From Buxus sempervirens (lineage: Eukaryota; Streptophyta; Magnoliopsida; Buxales; Buxaceae), in assembly GCA_947561395.2 (NCBI GenBank), contig OX387183.1, positions 11,149,402 through 11,213,401 on the forward strand: DNA of 64,000 bases. The letters run 5' to 3'. Made by a program: the position numbers and the translations under genes. Positions 10,883-23,028 of the stretch are shown here, piece by piece. The notes beneath the pieces are model-generated. The model saw nothing but the letters and a program-made list of their open reading frames with translations. It was not told the origin of the DNA and made no database searches. Numbering within the stretch: the stretch's first letter is position 1; the number at the start of each line of letters is the position of its first letter.

Positions 10883-13607
10883 TGTGAGACATGGAAAAGT
10901 CACCTAGATGATTCCCCCGTCATCACACACACTCAACGAAAATGGGAGAGTCGCCACCATTCAATTTTAGGGTGTGAATGGACACCAAAAGATTCAAAAT
11001 TAGCAAAAGGACAAAAACTAGAGTAAAAATAACTCTACTTGAAAATAAAATCCAGAGATGGGTAAGGGGATTAGATTATGAACGGGGGAAGGTGTTAGGC
11101 ACCCTCATTCACCCATACAAGGTGGTTGCCAAGTGTTGTTCATGTTAAAAAAATAAGAAAGCTTGCTAAAATAATTAAAAACCTTGAAAAAGGATTAAAC
11201 AAATGTATGATATTTTTACATGAGAAATCCAAATGAATTCTAAATCCTCTTTTATGTCATTATCACTTCTGGGCCATCACCATTAGATGGAAATCAAAGC
11301 AAAACTCGAATAAAACCAAGTTGAGACAAATCCGGAAAATTCGGTAAAAGTTAGAACCATTTGTCTTGAAATCATTCAAATCTAATTTAAATTGAATCAA
11401 ACCAAATCCATTTGAAATATTATGATAAATAGAAGACTCATGCAAATTTTCAATCAATTCTGGTTAAAATCCTAGGAGTTATTCTCCTTTGAAATCTGCC
11501 GCTGGAGATAGTTAAAAGTGACAAGTGTGCAAGTTTGGAAAATCATTTAGAAAAATCGGCTTCATATAAATCCATGAAATTTGGTGCGAATGAAGTATGT
11601 ATGGTTCTCTTTCAGATGAAACTAGCCTCATATAAAAATTCATCCGGATGTGCCTTGGGTGACCTCCGGAACAGGCCGCAGGGATCACAGATTAACCCAG
11701 AAATGTGCTGTTGAGCAGTTCTGAGTAAATCGGTCACCTATAACACAAATGGAATCAAAAAATTATGAAACAAATTGGATTTGAAATTAGACTTCCGAAG
11801 GAAAACACAGAAACAAGAATCACTCGAATCGGATTTAAAACGAACACATGGCGCTCAGTCAAAGTGACCGGTTCAGCAATCTGGCCTGAACTGACCTATC
11901 AACTTCGACTGAGTGGTGTCAAACATCCTCTTCATAAAAATTGATGAAATTTTGCAGACATAAACTAGACAACCTCATCTTTCCCATGGCTTTGGAATCA
12001 CTCCAAAATTCATCCGGACGATGAAGTTACGAGTGTCCGAAGTTGGGGTACAGCTGCGGTCTAGTTTAAGTCTTTTTAGAGAAAATCAACTCAAAACAGT
12101 GATAAGGTGTGTGGAATTCGAGCAATATAAATCCAAATCATTTGAAAATCATTGAGAAATGTCCCAGAATTGTTTGGGGCTATTTATTTCAGATCTATCA
12201 CAATGAATGCAATAGATTCGAAACACAAGCCGATTCCGACAAAACAAGTGCAATATGTGCATGTGTAAAAATCATTTCTTCAATCACAACATACCATCAT
12301 ATGGCATTCATATCAATAAAATGGTGTTCTAAAAAGACCTAGGGTTCTGTTTCATTTTTGTTTCCCTTAGTTCTCTCTCCCCGTTTTACGGTTCTTCGAG
12401 ATAATCTTGGGGTACTTTGATTATGAAACAGTTTTCAGAGAATCAAAAGGCTATTCAACAAGGTTCTAGCACTAAGGATCAATCCTCAGTCTCGTTTCCT
12501 CTAGATCCCGCCTTTACGTTTTACGGCTAGGGGGAGTCTTGACGTACTTTGAGTAGAGGAAGGGTTTGCACATACAAAGAGTAGGCCTTATTCTATAGAA
12601 AGGTAGAAGAAAAGAACTAACTCTAGAATGTAAAGACAGAAAAATAAAGAGGGGTTTAGGCTTACCTGGGTGTCTGGAAGCAATGTGGCAGCGGTTCCCT
12701 TCTTTACTCGGAGCTCTTCAATCTCCAACTTATTGGCCATTTGCTTAAGGAGGAGCCTCCTATTTATAGGCAAAGGCTATGGCTAGGGTTTGCATGATGG
12801 TAGACACAAAATGATGTATAGAGTCCACCAACCTTAACTCTAAGGCTATTTTCGTGATTTCCACTCCTTTAATGAAGGATATGATGGTAAAAAGTGAAAA
12901 CTCTCGGAAAACCCTAATTTTGAGCAAAAACCTTGTATCAGACAACTCAGATCGGATACAAGCAATTCTCTTTGTATCCGACATTATCTGTCGGATACAA
13001 TAAAGATGTTTTATAATGTTGGATACAAAAAAAAGAAGCTTTTATCCAAATTTTAACACAGGCAATACTTGTTTACATGTAATATCATTTAAGTAAATGT
13101 CATCGTATTTTTTAATCTCTATTTACTTAAGATATTACATGTAAATAAGCAAACACCCCCCCCCCCCCCCCCATTTGAATCCATTAAAAATAGTTCTAGA
13201 CCCAAATTCCAAGTGAATAAAAAGTCAACTTTCTAGTTCCAGGCTAAATTCAGGTTTTTCAGGTATGATCAAAAGATTTAACATGTTAAAACCAAGGTAT
13301 TCGTCAAGATTTAAAATCTCAAAAAATTCTTTTATGCAATAACATGGCTAAAAACCTGATTATCAGGAAAAATTATCTTGAAATTTTGCTTTAAAAAATA
13401 TTTCATTTTCTGGGGTCAAAAGTCAACAAAATTCACTCGGAAAAAGTTTGACTTTGCACAAAAGATTGAATTCGGGCTTTTTCCTTTACGGTTTTGGATT
13501 CAAATGGGTTAAGAACCTCAAACCCAATGCTAAGAATTGAAAATTCCAATAAGATATTTCTCTCCTTCATGATTTATCAAAAATTGTGCAACTTTGGGGT
13601 GTCTACA
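10883..13607 (-). mobile_element. Solo LTR 'B', inserted in LINE1
   Basis: TGTGAGACATGG...GGTGTCTACA, flanked by the perfect duplication GATGG (10878-10882/13608-13612). 2725 bp, same family and orientation as A. It carries the GAGTCGCCACCATTC block, GGTGTTAGGCACCC near 11090, and a minus-strand TATA at 12758-12769. Its U3 array (12936-13035) is built from TCGGATACA/TGTATCCGA words instead of the AACCGC words of A and D. The foldback and a 17-C tract (13156-13172) are present. Confidence 0.88.
12936..13035. repeat. U3 array of TCGGATACA / TGTATCCGA words in LTR B
   Basis: Four or five copies of GGATACA or TGTATCCGA occur in both orientations in ~100 bp, at the place occupied by AACCGC words in LTRs A and D. 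Confidence 0.6.
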
Positions 13608-15149
13608 GATGGCTTATGGGTTAAACTCATGAAAGATAAGTATTCTCCACATAGTTATTTTATGGATAGTAATGTTCATCTTAAGGATTCATTTGTGTGG
13701 AAACAGATTACTAAATTGAAACCTTGGCTTCAAGAAGGCATTGCATGGTAATAGCTAATGGGAAGGATATAGATATCTTAAAGGATAAATGGGCAGGAGA
13801 CAAGAATCAGATTATCTCTATTTCAAGGAAAAAATCAGGAGACAAAAATAAAAATATGTTTAAACTCTATACATTGGAAAGTACACAGCTGCCTGATATT
13901 CAAACTCTAAAAATATGATTTCCTTTAACAAAGGTATGTGATTTCCTCCTGTAGAGGGTACTGGCAGATTGTTTGGACAATTTTTAGGGAAGGAAATCAG
14001 ATTACTTTAACAAAGGTATGCGATTTGTTTCATGCTCATACATGTAATTGGAATCTATCTCTCATTAACTATTTTTGGGACAAGGCACTAGTGCAAAAAA
14101 TTCAAAACTCTTCTACTAATCCTCTCCTCTCAAAGGACAAGCATATTTGGACTTGTACATCTTCAGGCCTTTTTTTGGGGTCTGCTGCCTATCAAATGCT
14201 CTTATCCTCCCAGGTATCTCTCTCTAAACCTATTTGGTTCCAAATTTGGCGACTTCCATGTGCTATCAGAATTTGATTGTTTCTTATGGAAATGCTTACA
14301 ACATGGACTTCCAACTGCGGATATCTTAGCTCAAAGATTGGGTTATGTTCAGATCTCTTGCTCTCTATGCGGTGAGCACACTAAAAGCTTGGAACACTTA
14401 TGGTTACAATGCCCTTTTAGTAGGGCTGTTTGGTTTCGTTATATAGGAGGAACATGGCAACAGTATGGCCCACAAAATGATTTCAGAGCCTGGTTCTCTA
14501 ACTTACTAAAGTTGAATCATCCCTCTTCAAGATTTGATCGTTTGGATTTCTTATCTTCAATGGCATCCTTTGGGTGGGCTATTTGGAAGACAAGGAATGT
14601 AGCATTATTTGAAGGTCAAGTTCCTTCCGTAGAGGGTATTGGCAGATTGTTTGGAGCCTTACAAAGAGACTCTCAGTTATTAAAACTTCATGCTGCCAAT
14701 TCTCAAGTGCACTCAAGTGATAAAGAAGTAGTATGGGAGCCTCCAGAATCACCATTTATTAAGATTAACTTCGATGGGGCACTTCGACAGTCAACCCAAC
14801 AAGCTGGGGCGGGTGGTATTTGCAGAAATTCTCTTGGACAATTTGTAGCTGCGTACTCTATGAAAGTCAATGTTAATTCATCAATACAAGCTGAGGCATT
14901 AGCGGCCTTAGAAGGACTTCGAGTTGCAAAGGCTATGCAGTACACTCATATTATATTAGAAGGGGACTCCTTATCGCTGATTCAACTATTATCTAATATC
15001 CATCAGACAGTACCATGGCGTATCAATGAAATGTTGGGCAATATCAGGTAGCTGTGTACTTCTTTCCAATGTATAGAGTTTAAACATATTTTTAGGGAAG
15101 GAAATCAGATTGCAGATATGTTGGCAAACCATGCCTTAGATAAGTTCCA
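13608..15149 (+). pseudogene. LINE1 ORF2: zinc-binding (zf-RVT) and RNase H domains, degenerate
   Basis: After DG|LWVKLMKDKYSPH comes SFVWKQITKL, then the zf-RVT region around 14270-14450 (FDCFLWKCLQHGLPTADIL, CSLCGEH...EHLWLQCPF) and an RNase H domain from ~14755. The RNase H keeps INFDGAL (D), IQAEALAALEGL (E), ILEGDS (D) and NQIADMLAN (D), the D-E-D-D set that cleaves RNA in RNA/DNA hybrids. Frame breaks occur at 13751, 13916, 14274 and 15049. An odd 70-bp insertion (13940-14008) duplicates two downstream LINE pieces. Confidence 0.82.
13940..14008 (+). repeat. Composite filler insertion copied from two LINE1 sites
   Basis: The first half (GTAGAGGGTACTGGCAGATT...) resembles 14627-14656. 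The second half (TTTTTAGGGAAGGAAATCAG...) resembles 15087-15111. The insertion is flanked by a repeat of CTTTAACAAAGGTATG at both sides (13925-13940 and 14006-14021). It looks like templated repair of a break. Confidence 0.6.
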
Positions 15150-15293
15150 TTATAGAGGTGGCAATTGTGACCCGTGACCAGCCAACCCGCCCGATCTTAG
15201 GCGGGTTTGGGTTGACTGTTTCAACCTGCCGGTTGGGTTTCGGTTATGAATTCTCAACCTGATTATAAACGGGTTGGATTAGGCTTTGACCCC

Positions 15294-17100
15294 TGTGAGA
15301 CATGGAAAAAATCAATTCAATGACATCCTCATCATCACACCGGATTGGTTAAAAACACAGAGTCGCCACCATTCTGTTTAGGTATGAATGGACACCAAAA
15401 TCTCAAATAAGCACAAAAAGGCAAATTTAGGGTAAAAATAACCCTATTAAAAAAAACAACCAGAGATGGGTAAGGGGATTAGGTTATGAATAGGGGAAGG
15501 TGTTAGGCACCCCTATTCATCCATACAAGGTGATTGCCAGGCATTGTTCATGTTAAAATAAAGGAAAAAGGGCTTGCTACAAAAATCATGAAAAATCATA
15601 AAAAAGTCAACACTGTATGGTTTTTTCATACGAATAGCCTGATTGATCCAGAACTTTCAAATATGATCATACCATTCCTAGGGTTTCATGATTAAAACAA
15701 AATTGATATAAAATCAAATAAAACCAATCTAAAGTGAAAACTTCAAAATCTAGCTTCAAGTTAAATTCTAGAGATCTAGAAAAATATTATTTTTATAAAA
15801 TATTGCAGAATTGAACTTGAATAGTTCAGGACATAGATATAGCCCAAATTTCATATTAGATCAAAAAATCAAAACCAAAAAAACCCACATTGATGAAGAA
15901 CATCAAAAGGGGAGAACTTAGACCGTAGGGTCTTCTCTCAATAATGAAAAACGATTCAAAAACCACATAATGAAACCCTAGAATTTATTTTCAGGCTTCT
16001 GAATCCAGATCTACCATATTGATTATGATGGATCCAGGATCTTAGCCTAATATCACAAAAATCACGAAAACAGTGCTGTATGTGCAAAAGTGGTGAAAAT
16101 CCAAATTTTAGAAAAAAGGAGGATTTCATGCTATAAACATCATGGATTCATATGATTCATTCAAATTCAACATAAAAACAATTAAAACATTATCAGGATA
16201 TTCAAAGCAGCCACATCTCACAGATTAGAGCACATGGGGGTCTACCCTACGGATCCACCTGTTCTCTTTTCCCTTAGCTCTTTCTTCACGTTTTATGGCT
16301 AGAGAGGATTCTTGAGGTACTTGGAGATAGGTTTGGTGATACAAACACAATCAAAGGCCTTATTCTATGAAAAATGAGAAAAACAGATATGGGATTCTAT
16401 TTTAAGGATCCACCTGTTCCCCTTTCCCCTAGCTCTCTATTCACGTTTTACGGCTAGAGAGACTCTTGAGGTACTTAGAGACAAGTTTAGGAATACAAAA
16501 TAAAAAATGACCTTATTCTACAGCAATGGAGAAGATCCTATTATCTCTAGAATTGAAGACAGAAAATAAAAGGGAAAAGGGACTTACCTGGATTGAGAAA
16601 GCAGAGCAGCAGGGATTCCTCTCTTCTCTTGGAGTTCCTTAGACTTCAAATTTTCGTGGCCTTTTGCTTGAGGAGAAGCCCTCTATTTATAGGCAAACAC
16701 AGGGGTATGGCTGGTCTAGAGGGATATAACAAGATCCCACCAGATTGGGTTAAAAATAGGGATAATGCCCATCCAAGGCCAACAAGGATATTTTGAGCGA
16801 ATAAAAGAGATAATTCGCTCATTTAAAGATATATTGGAATGAAGATAAGGCTCAGAAATCGAGAAAGGAGAAAATTCGCATAAATCTAATGCGCCCGTAA
16901 ATGTATTACGGGCAAATGGTGTCCGTATTTGATTTACGGGCGTTGCGTGCCCGTATACATTTTTCGGGTGCGGCCAGACCGCAGATATAATACGGGCACT
17001 GCCTAAATTATTGAATTTTATGCATTTTTGGCCTGTTTTAAATCCCAATTATATGTTTTCATTATTTTCTCATTTTGTAATGCAATTTGGCGTGTCTACA
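15294..17100 (-). mobile_element. Solo LTR 'C', inside the hAT-like element
   Basis: TGTGAGACATGG...GCGTGTCTACA, flanked by the perfect duplication ACCCC (15289-15293/17101-17105). At 1807 bp it is the shortest copy. It has GAGTCGCCACCATTC, GGTGTTAGGCACCC (~15500) and the minus TATA at 16683-16692. The gag-like leader region holds a local duplication: the block TTCACGTTTTACGGCTAGAGA appears near 16287 and again near 16439. The U3 array (16889-17000) is built from CCCGTA/TACGGGC words. Confidence 0.88.
16889..17000. repeat. U3 array of GCCCGTA / TACGGGC words in LTR C
   Basis: Six or so copies of CCCGTA/TACGGGC or close variants occur in ~110 bp, in both orientations. This is a third, unrelated word at the same LTR position. 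Confidence 0.6.
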
Positions 17101-17677
17101 ACCCCTCAACCCGAAATGACCGGATTACAGCCCGTTTATTTTTTGTGTACTAAAAGTTTGGAACATTATAATAACAATACTTGTGGCTATTCAACCTTTC
17201 CTCTTTTAATATAAATAATGACAAAGGATAAAGTGAAGAAAGATTTTCTACGTATAAATATTTCAAATTTCTTAGCCTCTACTAATATAAATTGAGGCAT
17301 TGATGACAAGTAAAGTCTTTTAAGACTTTATTATTATGTTTTAATTCTTTTCTTTATGTTATTTTAGTTCTATCTTAATGATTGTTGTGTTATTATGCTT
17401 GTTAAGTGTGCTTTGATATTAGAATGAATTAAAAAATAGAATTTGCATAGACTTTGATATTAGAATGAATTAAAATTTTTAATTTTTAGTAATAATTTAA
17501 ATTATGTAAACAGGTTGGCGGGTTAGAGCGGGTTGGGTTAGGGTTGAGATATTCCAACCCGTTTATTACATGGGCGGGTTCGGGTTGAGCCTTGGCTTGT
17601 TAACCCCATACATCAACCTGACCCGAACCCGACCCATTGCCACCTCTAAAACTAAAAAAAAACATGGCTTCAGCGGC

Positions 17678-17700
17678 GGGGGGGGGGGGGGGGGGGGGGG
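17678..17700 (+). repeat. 23-G homopolymer
   Basis: Uninterrupted G run immediately after CAGCGGC in the left terminal region of the 17.6-25.9 kb element. Length may be an assembly artefact. Confidence 0.9.
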
Positions 17701-17739
17701 TTGGTAGATTTTTAGCAGCGGTCTTTTAATGACCGCCGC

Positions 17740-20700
17740 TAAAAGTCACTCAAATACTCTTCCCACGATCTCCCTCTTTCCCCGATTTGTCTCTTCTTCC
17801 CCCGATCTGATCTGTCTCTTCTTCCCCCTCTTCTCCCTCTTTCCCCGATCTGTCTCTTCTTCCGTCTCGCGAAAACCATTTCTCTCACCCTAATCTCTCT
17901 TCCGACATTTTCCCTGCCGCGCCATCTTCTCTCCATTTCTCTCCATTTTCCCTGCCGCGCCATCTCCTCTCCTTGCCCTAATCACTCTTCGATTCCCTTT
18001 GCATTTGCCCTAATCGACTTTTTGCGCCATCTTCCCTACCTTCTGTAATGCATTAAATCCAGAGATTGTCGAGATTGGCTTTTATCTAAGAAAGCGTTGC
18101 TGGAAGAACTCCTGTCGCCTTCATTTGTCTGATCAGAGAAGACAAAGCTGAAAGCCCCATCCAGAAGACGAACTTCATCCAGGTTCAATTGTCCAAGCAA
18201 AATCGGTTTGTTTTTCATTTTCCTTTTCTTGGTTTGGTTCGATTTACTTGTGTATAATTGTGAAGGGAAACATGCCTAGCCTGCTAAGCATTTCTAGACC
18301 ATTTTTCTGTTCTCGTTTGATGCTAGAACTGCTCATTTTAACTTTTTTAAAAATTTCTGATTTGGTTCTGGCTCACGTGATTTTGTTTCCCCTCTATACA
18401 ATTCAATATTTGTTTTGAATGATTTTGAAGTCATGAGAATTCTAATAAGTCATGAATTTACGTTTTGTATTATTATTGAGGGTGTTTCTTCGTCTTCAAT
18501 CCTAATGCTATACTGTGTAACTTTTTGATTTTTTGGTTGAAAAACATAATTATGTTATTGGTGGAAGGAGATTCTTCCTATTAGAATTGTACAGAAAATA
18601 TTGATGTGAGATTTTGGTTCCTTTTATTTTTTCTTTTTGTTTTAGGCCACTCATATGTCTAGGTGGATAAAATAAAAATTATGAAGGACAGGGGACATGG
18701 CAGTGATTGGAAACTTAGATTTTTGAGAAGAGAGGAAAAGTTTTGCAGGCTCTCTTTATAGTTTTCAAATAAAAGTTTAACCTGGTGCAATTGTGCAAAG
18801 TTTTCCTGATCAAAGTCTCTCTTGCTGTTTAATCTTGAACAGTGGAGCATCTGACTATAATTTTATGTCCCTATTCAGGGTTACAGTTTTTTCATTTGGC
18901 TTGCTAGCTAGTCCTGCAGCAGCAGTATGTACATTTGCCTTGCAGGTAAGTTCATTGTATTTGTTCAATCATATTTTTATAAAAATATCTGCTCTTCTTA
19001 ACCTTAATTTTTTTTTCTTTTTACTATTGTTACGAGTCTTACGACTTACTACTCTTTTTTCTTTTCGGGGCAAATGATGGTATTAGAAAAGAGTTTGAAG
19101 AGAAAATCGCTGCACAAGTGGTCGCCCAAAACTGACTGAGAAAGGGAAGACTGTTGTTGACACGGCAAGAGCTTCAAATCCAGGTGGTTTAGTAATTTCC
19201 TTTTCATCCAAATGCTATAAAATTATTTTCCTTTGAATTTTATATCTTCTCAGGTATAGCCTTAGTATGAGAATGGTTCTTTTATAATCTGAAATTTCAA
19301 TAAAATAAAATAAAATAAAATCATAACATCTTGAATTCTTGGTTGAATTAACCCATATACGTCCTTAGCAGTTTAAAAGGCCCAATTCTATCCAGTTTCT
19401 TTAGGTTTCTTTTAAGCTTTATTCATTTTGGCCTTATCTTCATTGGGAGAACCTTTATCAATAAGTTGATTAGTTTTGTTATTACTATTCTGAAAACTTC
19501 AGATGTGAATTTGAATTATGCTATATAAAAAATAGGTAAATGGCAATTTCTTGTGATGAGTTTGCTTTAGGTTGAGCCATTTGCTTCGTTATATAGGTCA
19601 GAGCTTGGAATGTTCATGACTGTTAGAAGGGACTTTTTATATGTATTGGCAAACCTTTTTTTTTAAGTTGATAGAATTGGTTCATGACTGATAAGGGGTG
19701 TAACTTGCCAGTGACCCTCAAAAGTCGTGCATCAGTTTTGGCTGAAACTTAATTGAGCATGACATGGGTCTGTAGCCATAACCATTGGTGGGCCTGATGT
19801 GCCAAGTGTATGATCTACCTCTTTAACTGTGAATGCAATCACTCTGCTCTATAATATGCCTCTTTCCCTTGTATTGGTATCTGGCTTCAAGACTGGATAT
19901 GCCTTGGCACCATTTCTTGTTGAGTCATTTGGGAAGGAATTCAACAAAGCACTCCTATGGGTTGATTTTTGTGTTCAGCTTCTCATTGTGGCACTCCTAG
20001 TTCATTTCTTTCTTTCTTTTTTCTCTGTATCTTGAAAGAATGCACTACTGTTTTCTATCTGACTGTTAATTCTTTGAATGTATTATATATTGCACCTTTT
20101 TATTAAGTATTTATGAAACCTTTATAAGCTTTTTAGTGTTGTTCTTGGGAATAACTATCCTCTGAAATAATTTTTTGTAGGAAATCAATCATGCAGGTGC
20201 TGGTGGGCTGTGGGTGGAGCTTGTAAGTAATAGAGGTAATTTCATAACACTGGGAGACTCTTCCAAGTCAGAGAAAGAATAAAATAAAAGAAAGAAAAAG
20301 AAAGCAATTTAAGGACATGTTTAATTGTTGGTTATCAGTAACTGAGATATTTTGAATGTTTGAAATACTGCATGTTGCATGAGGCATGGTTTTCCAATCT
20401 AATGTGGTAGTGTATCTAAGAATTTATCATCCACTACACAATTGGTACGCATCACTCTTCCTCCCTTTCAGCTTCTTTTTCTAAATATTAAATTGATTAT
20501 GTTATTGTCTTCATTTATCACATGACAAGGATTCTCGAATGTTATCATCCATCTTGAGTTCATTTTCTGCAATTGAAACAAGCATATCCATCTTGAGTTC
20601 ATTTTCTGCAATTTTTCCCATTTATTCTTAGCTTTGGATGCTTTAAATATGAAACAGGATTTACATTTAATCCTTCTAAACAGGACTGATTCTTAGGAAC

Positions 20701-22790
20701 TGATTCTTTTTCTATACCTGTTCTTGCTGATCTGATGTTCAATTTGAGTTCCTAACTTATTAATATGAAATATTACTGTGTAAATATAATTCGTTTAGGG
20801 CAAAAAATTTTGTCTACTTATGTAACCTCTTACTACTATATCCAGATAATGTACACTGTATTTTGTTTATTGAATTGGATAATGATGATATAATGGTCCA
20901 ATCTTTTGAAACATTGTTTTGTTATTGTCTTAGGGAACAAGGACAATACAAGAACCCAACAAATAATAATTGTTGGAGACGCCCACCAGTAGAGGTTGGA
21001 TCTTACAAAAATCCCTTTCCCACATCACAGGGCTTTCCAACTTTTAATATTAATAGTATCTAAAACACGTGAATCTTACAGGTCTTGTCAAAATTAACCA
21101 CTCATTTTACCAGGGTGCATTCAAGGCAATGCATAGACGAAGCTGAAGTGGCTGAGCATGTTATTGGTTTGACTTGCAGCCTAGCCTCTTGCCAATTTAG
21201 CTAAAAGTTCCATCTTTGACAGTGACTTTAGAGATACATTGTCATTTTTTGTTTGTTTCCCAAAGATGACAGTTATGTGCTTCGTCTTTTTTTTTTTTTT
21301 TTTTTGGGTTCTTCCTAGTCTTAGTGTATGGTGCACTTCAACTTCATAAAGTAAGTTTTGAAAGTTAAAATTCTAGAGACGGAGATGGTTAAGGGCATGT
21401 TATGTGATGAATAAATCCAGACAGGTATTAATGGTGTGTTGCTAGAGGGGGGTATTGGGCATATGTTCAGCAATGGAGAGGGGGAGAGAGAGAGAGAGAG
21501 AGATCAAACTCATGACAGATATTAGGTCAATTTAACTTTTATGTTAACTTCCTTGTTTATTGCTGCTGAAAAGGTTAATCTTAACTTTTGTGATATTCTT
21601 TTGTCCCAGGAAGAAGTTGACCCGATTATCTGTTAATGCTGATGGAACTATGGCTCGAAAAGATTTCATTGATTCCAATGTGATAAAAAAGAATGTCTGG
21701 TAAGTAGTCTGGTTCATCTTTCTATGCAAAATATGTATTTATGATGGGACATGTAACTAGAAAATTAAGTTTGTATGGCATCATTCTACTATTTAAAGCA
21801 TATTTAGAAGCATAAGTCCTCTTGTCCTCCTTGTATATATGCTTGTACCAATGAAAATATAGATGTTCCCCTAAAAGGAGGGGGGCACCTATCAGGGTTT
21901 AGAGTTCGTACAGAACGGGCCTTTTTGGGTCACATGATGGTATTACATTGGATCATGTTCCTGATGTAAAGGTTCAGTATTGTCTGTCAAAGAACAGTTG
22001 AACACTTGAATCAACGAGCAGCTGCTAGTTTGATCCGAAGAATTGACAAGCACCAATCCCAGGTAATTTGATCCTTAAGAAGTCAGGTTTCTACTCATAC
22101 CAAATGATCCCTTTTGCTTATAGAATAGACCCACAAGTTTTCCTTGAAGTTGGATCGGACCAAAATAATTTGATCCAAGCTGTTGGGTTTCAGATTCGCT
22201 ATATTGGGTTGTGGGGCATAGTATTGAATATAGACGTAGAATATACCTAGGCATAACTTCTGTTTTGAGTTTCAATCATACATTTCAATGAAACAGGTTA
22301 TTACTCTATCCATAACAGGGCCACTGAATTCAGTCTTATCAAAAGAACACGAAGAGGAGATACGCCGTTCTCTCTACAATCATCAGGCAAGTGAAAATTA
22401 AGTGTTTTGAAATTTGAACTACGGCCTATTAGGTTTTTGGAGCATGTCTGTCTTGTTTTAATTTAAGAACTAATTGTTTGTTCGTGTCTCATTTTCTGTA
22501 TTCTGAAGTACAAGAAATCATCTTAATAGGAAAGCATTTTATCAAGAAACACACATCAGTGCTTATCTTTTCATATAGTGCTCTTTGTTGTTTTAAATAG
22601 CAAGTCGATTTTATACAAGTTCTTGAGGGATTTTATTTGACTTGTGTTCTTTTATAATAACAGGTTCTTTGAGTTTTTGAATGGTCCGGAAATAACCCAT
22701 TGCTGCCGGAGATATAGATAATTCCTTATATTCTCTCATTCCATCCAGGTATAAACCTCATGATACTTTCATTCTGTATCAACTATACAA
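17740..22790 (+). pseudogene. Relic of an unrecognised multi-exon gene inside a transposon
   Basis: A CT-rich leader-like stretch (17750-18010) is followed by several short blocks with plausible splice borders on the plus strand: 18885-18945 (TVFSFGLLASPAAAV, then GTAAGT), 20181-20222 (TAG|...HAGAGGLWVEL|GTAAGT), 21610-21699 (CAG|...LSVNADGTMARKDF|GTAAGT, 30 codons), about 22008-22062 (LNQRAAASLIRRIDKH|GTAATT) and 22297-22386 ([16 protein letters not shown]...|GCAAGT, 30 codons). A block at ~19090-19186 needs one frameshift to read LTEKGKTVVDTARASNP. I do not recognise the protein. In-frame stops and the frameshift suggest a captured, decayed host gene. Confidence 0.4.
21289..21306 (+). repeat. 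Poly-T tract
   Basis: About 18 T in an intron-like stretch. A (GA)n run follows at 21484-21502. Neither has an evident function. Confidence 0.7.
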
Positions 22791-23028
22791 AGTAGAAATT
22801 TTGATGGTAAAATAACGGACATGTTTTGACTTTCGCAATCATACTGTTGAAATCCTACTTATGTAGATGAATTTGAAGGTTTGGAGATGGATTTTGAAGC
22901 ATCAAATCATGGTTGTGAGCAAAAAAATTTTTTTTTTCTATTTTTTCTAATAAGGTTTGTAGATGAATTTTAAACCATCAAATGTCAAGAAACAAGTTTA
23001 AGTTTTTTTTTTTTTTTGGTTGTGGCTT

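Larger units (their letters stand above)
15153..17648. mobile_element. hAT-like non-autonomous element in the LINE1 3' end
   Basis: The ends are perfect 13-bp inverted repeats, TAGAGGTGGCAAT at 15153-15165 and ATTGCCACCTCTA at 17636-17648, of the (C/T)AGRGGTGGCAA type seen in plant hAT elements. Both subterminal regions are rich in GGGTTGGGTT/AACCCGCC words. Without solo LTR C it is about 0.7 kb and has no ORF. I could not find an 8-bp TSD: the flanks are TTCCATTA on the left and AAACTAAA on the right, perhaps because a later element sits directly at its right edge. Confidence 0.65.
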
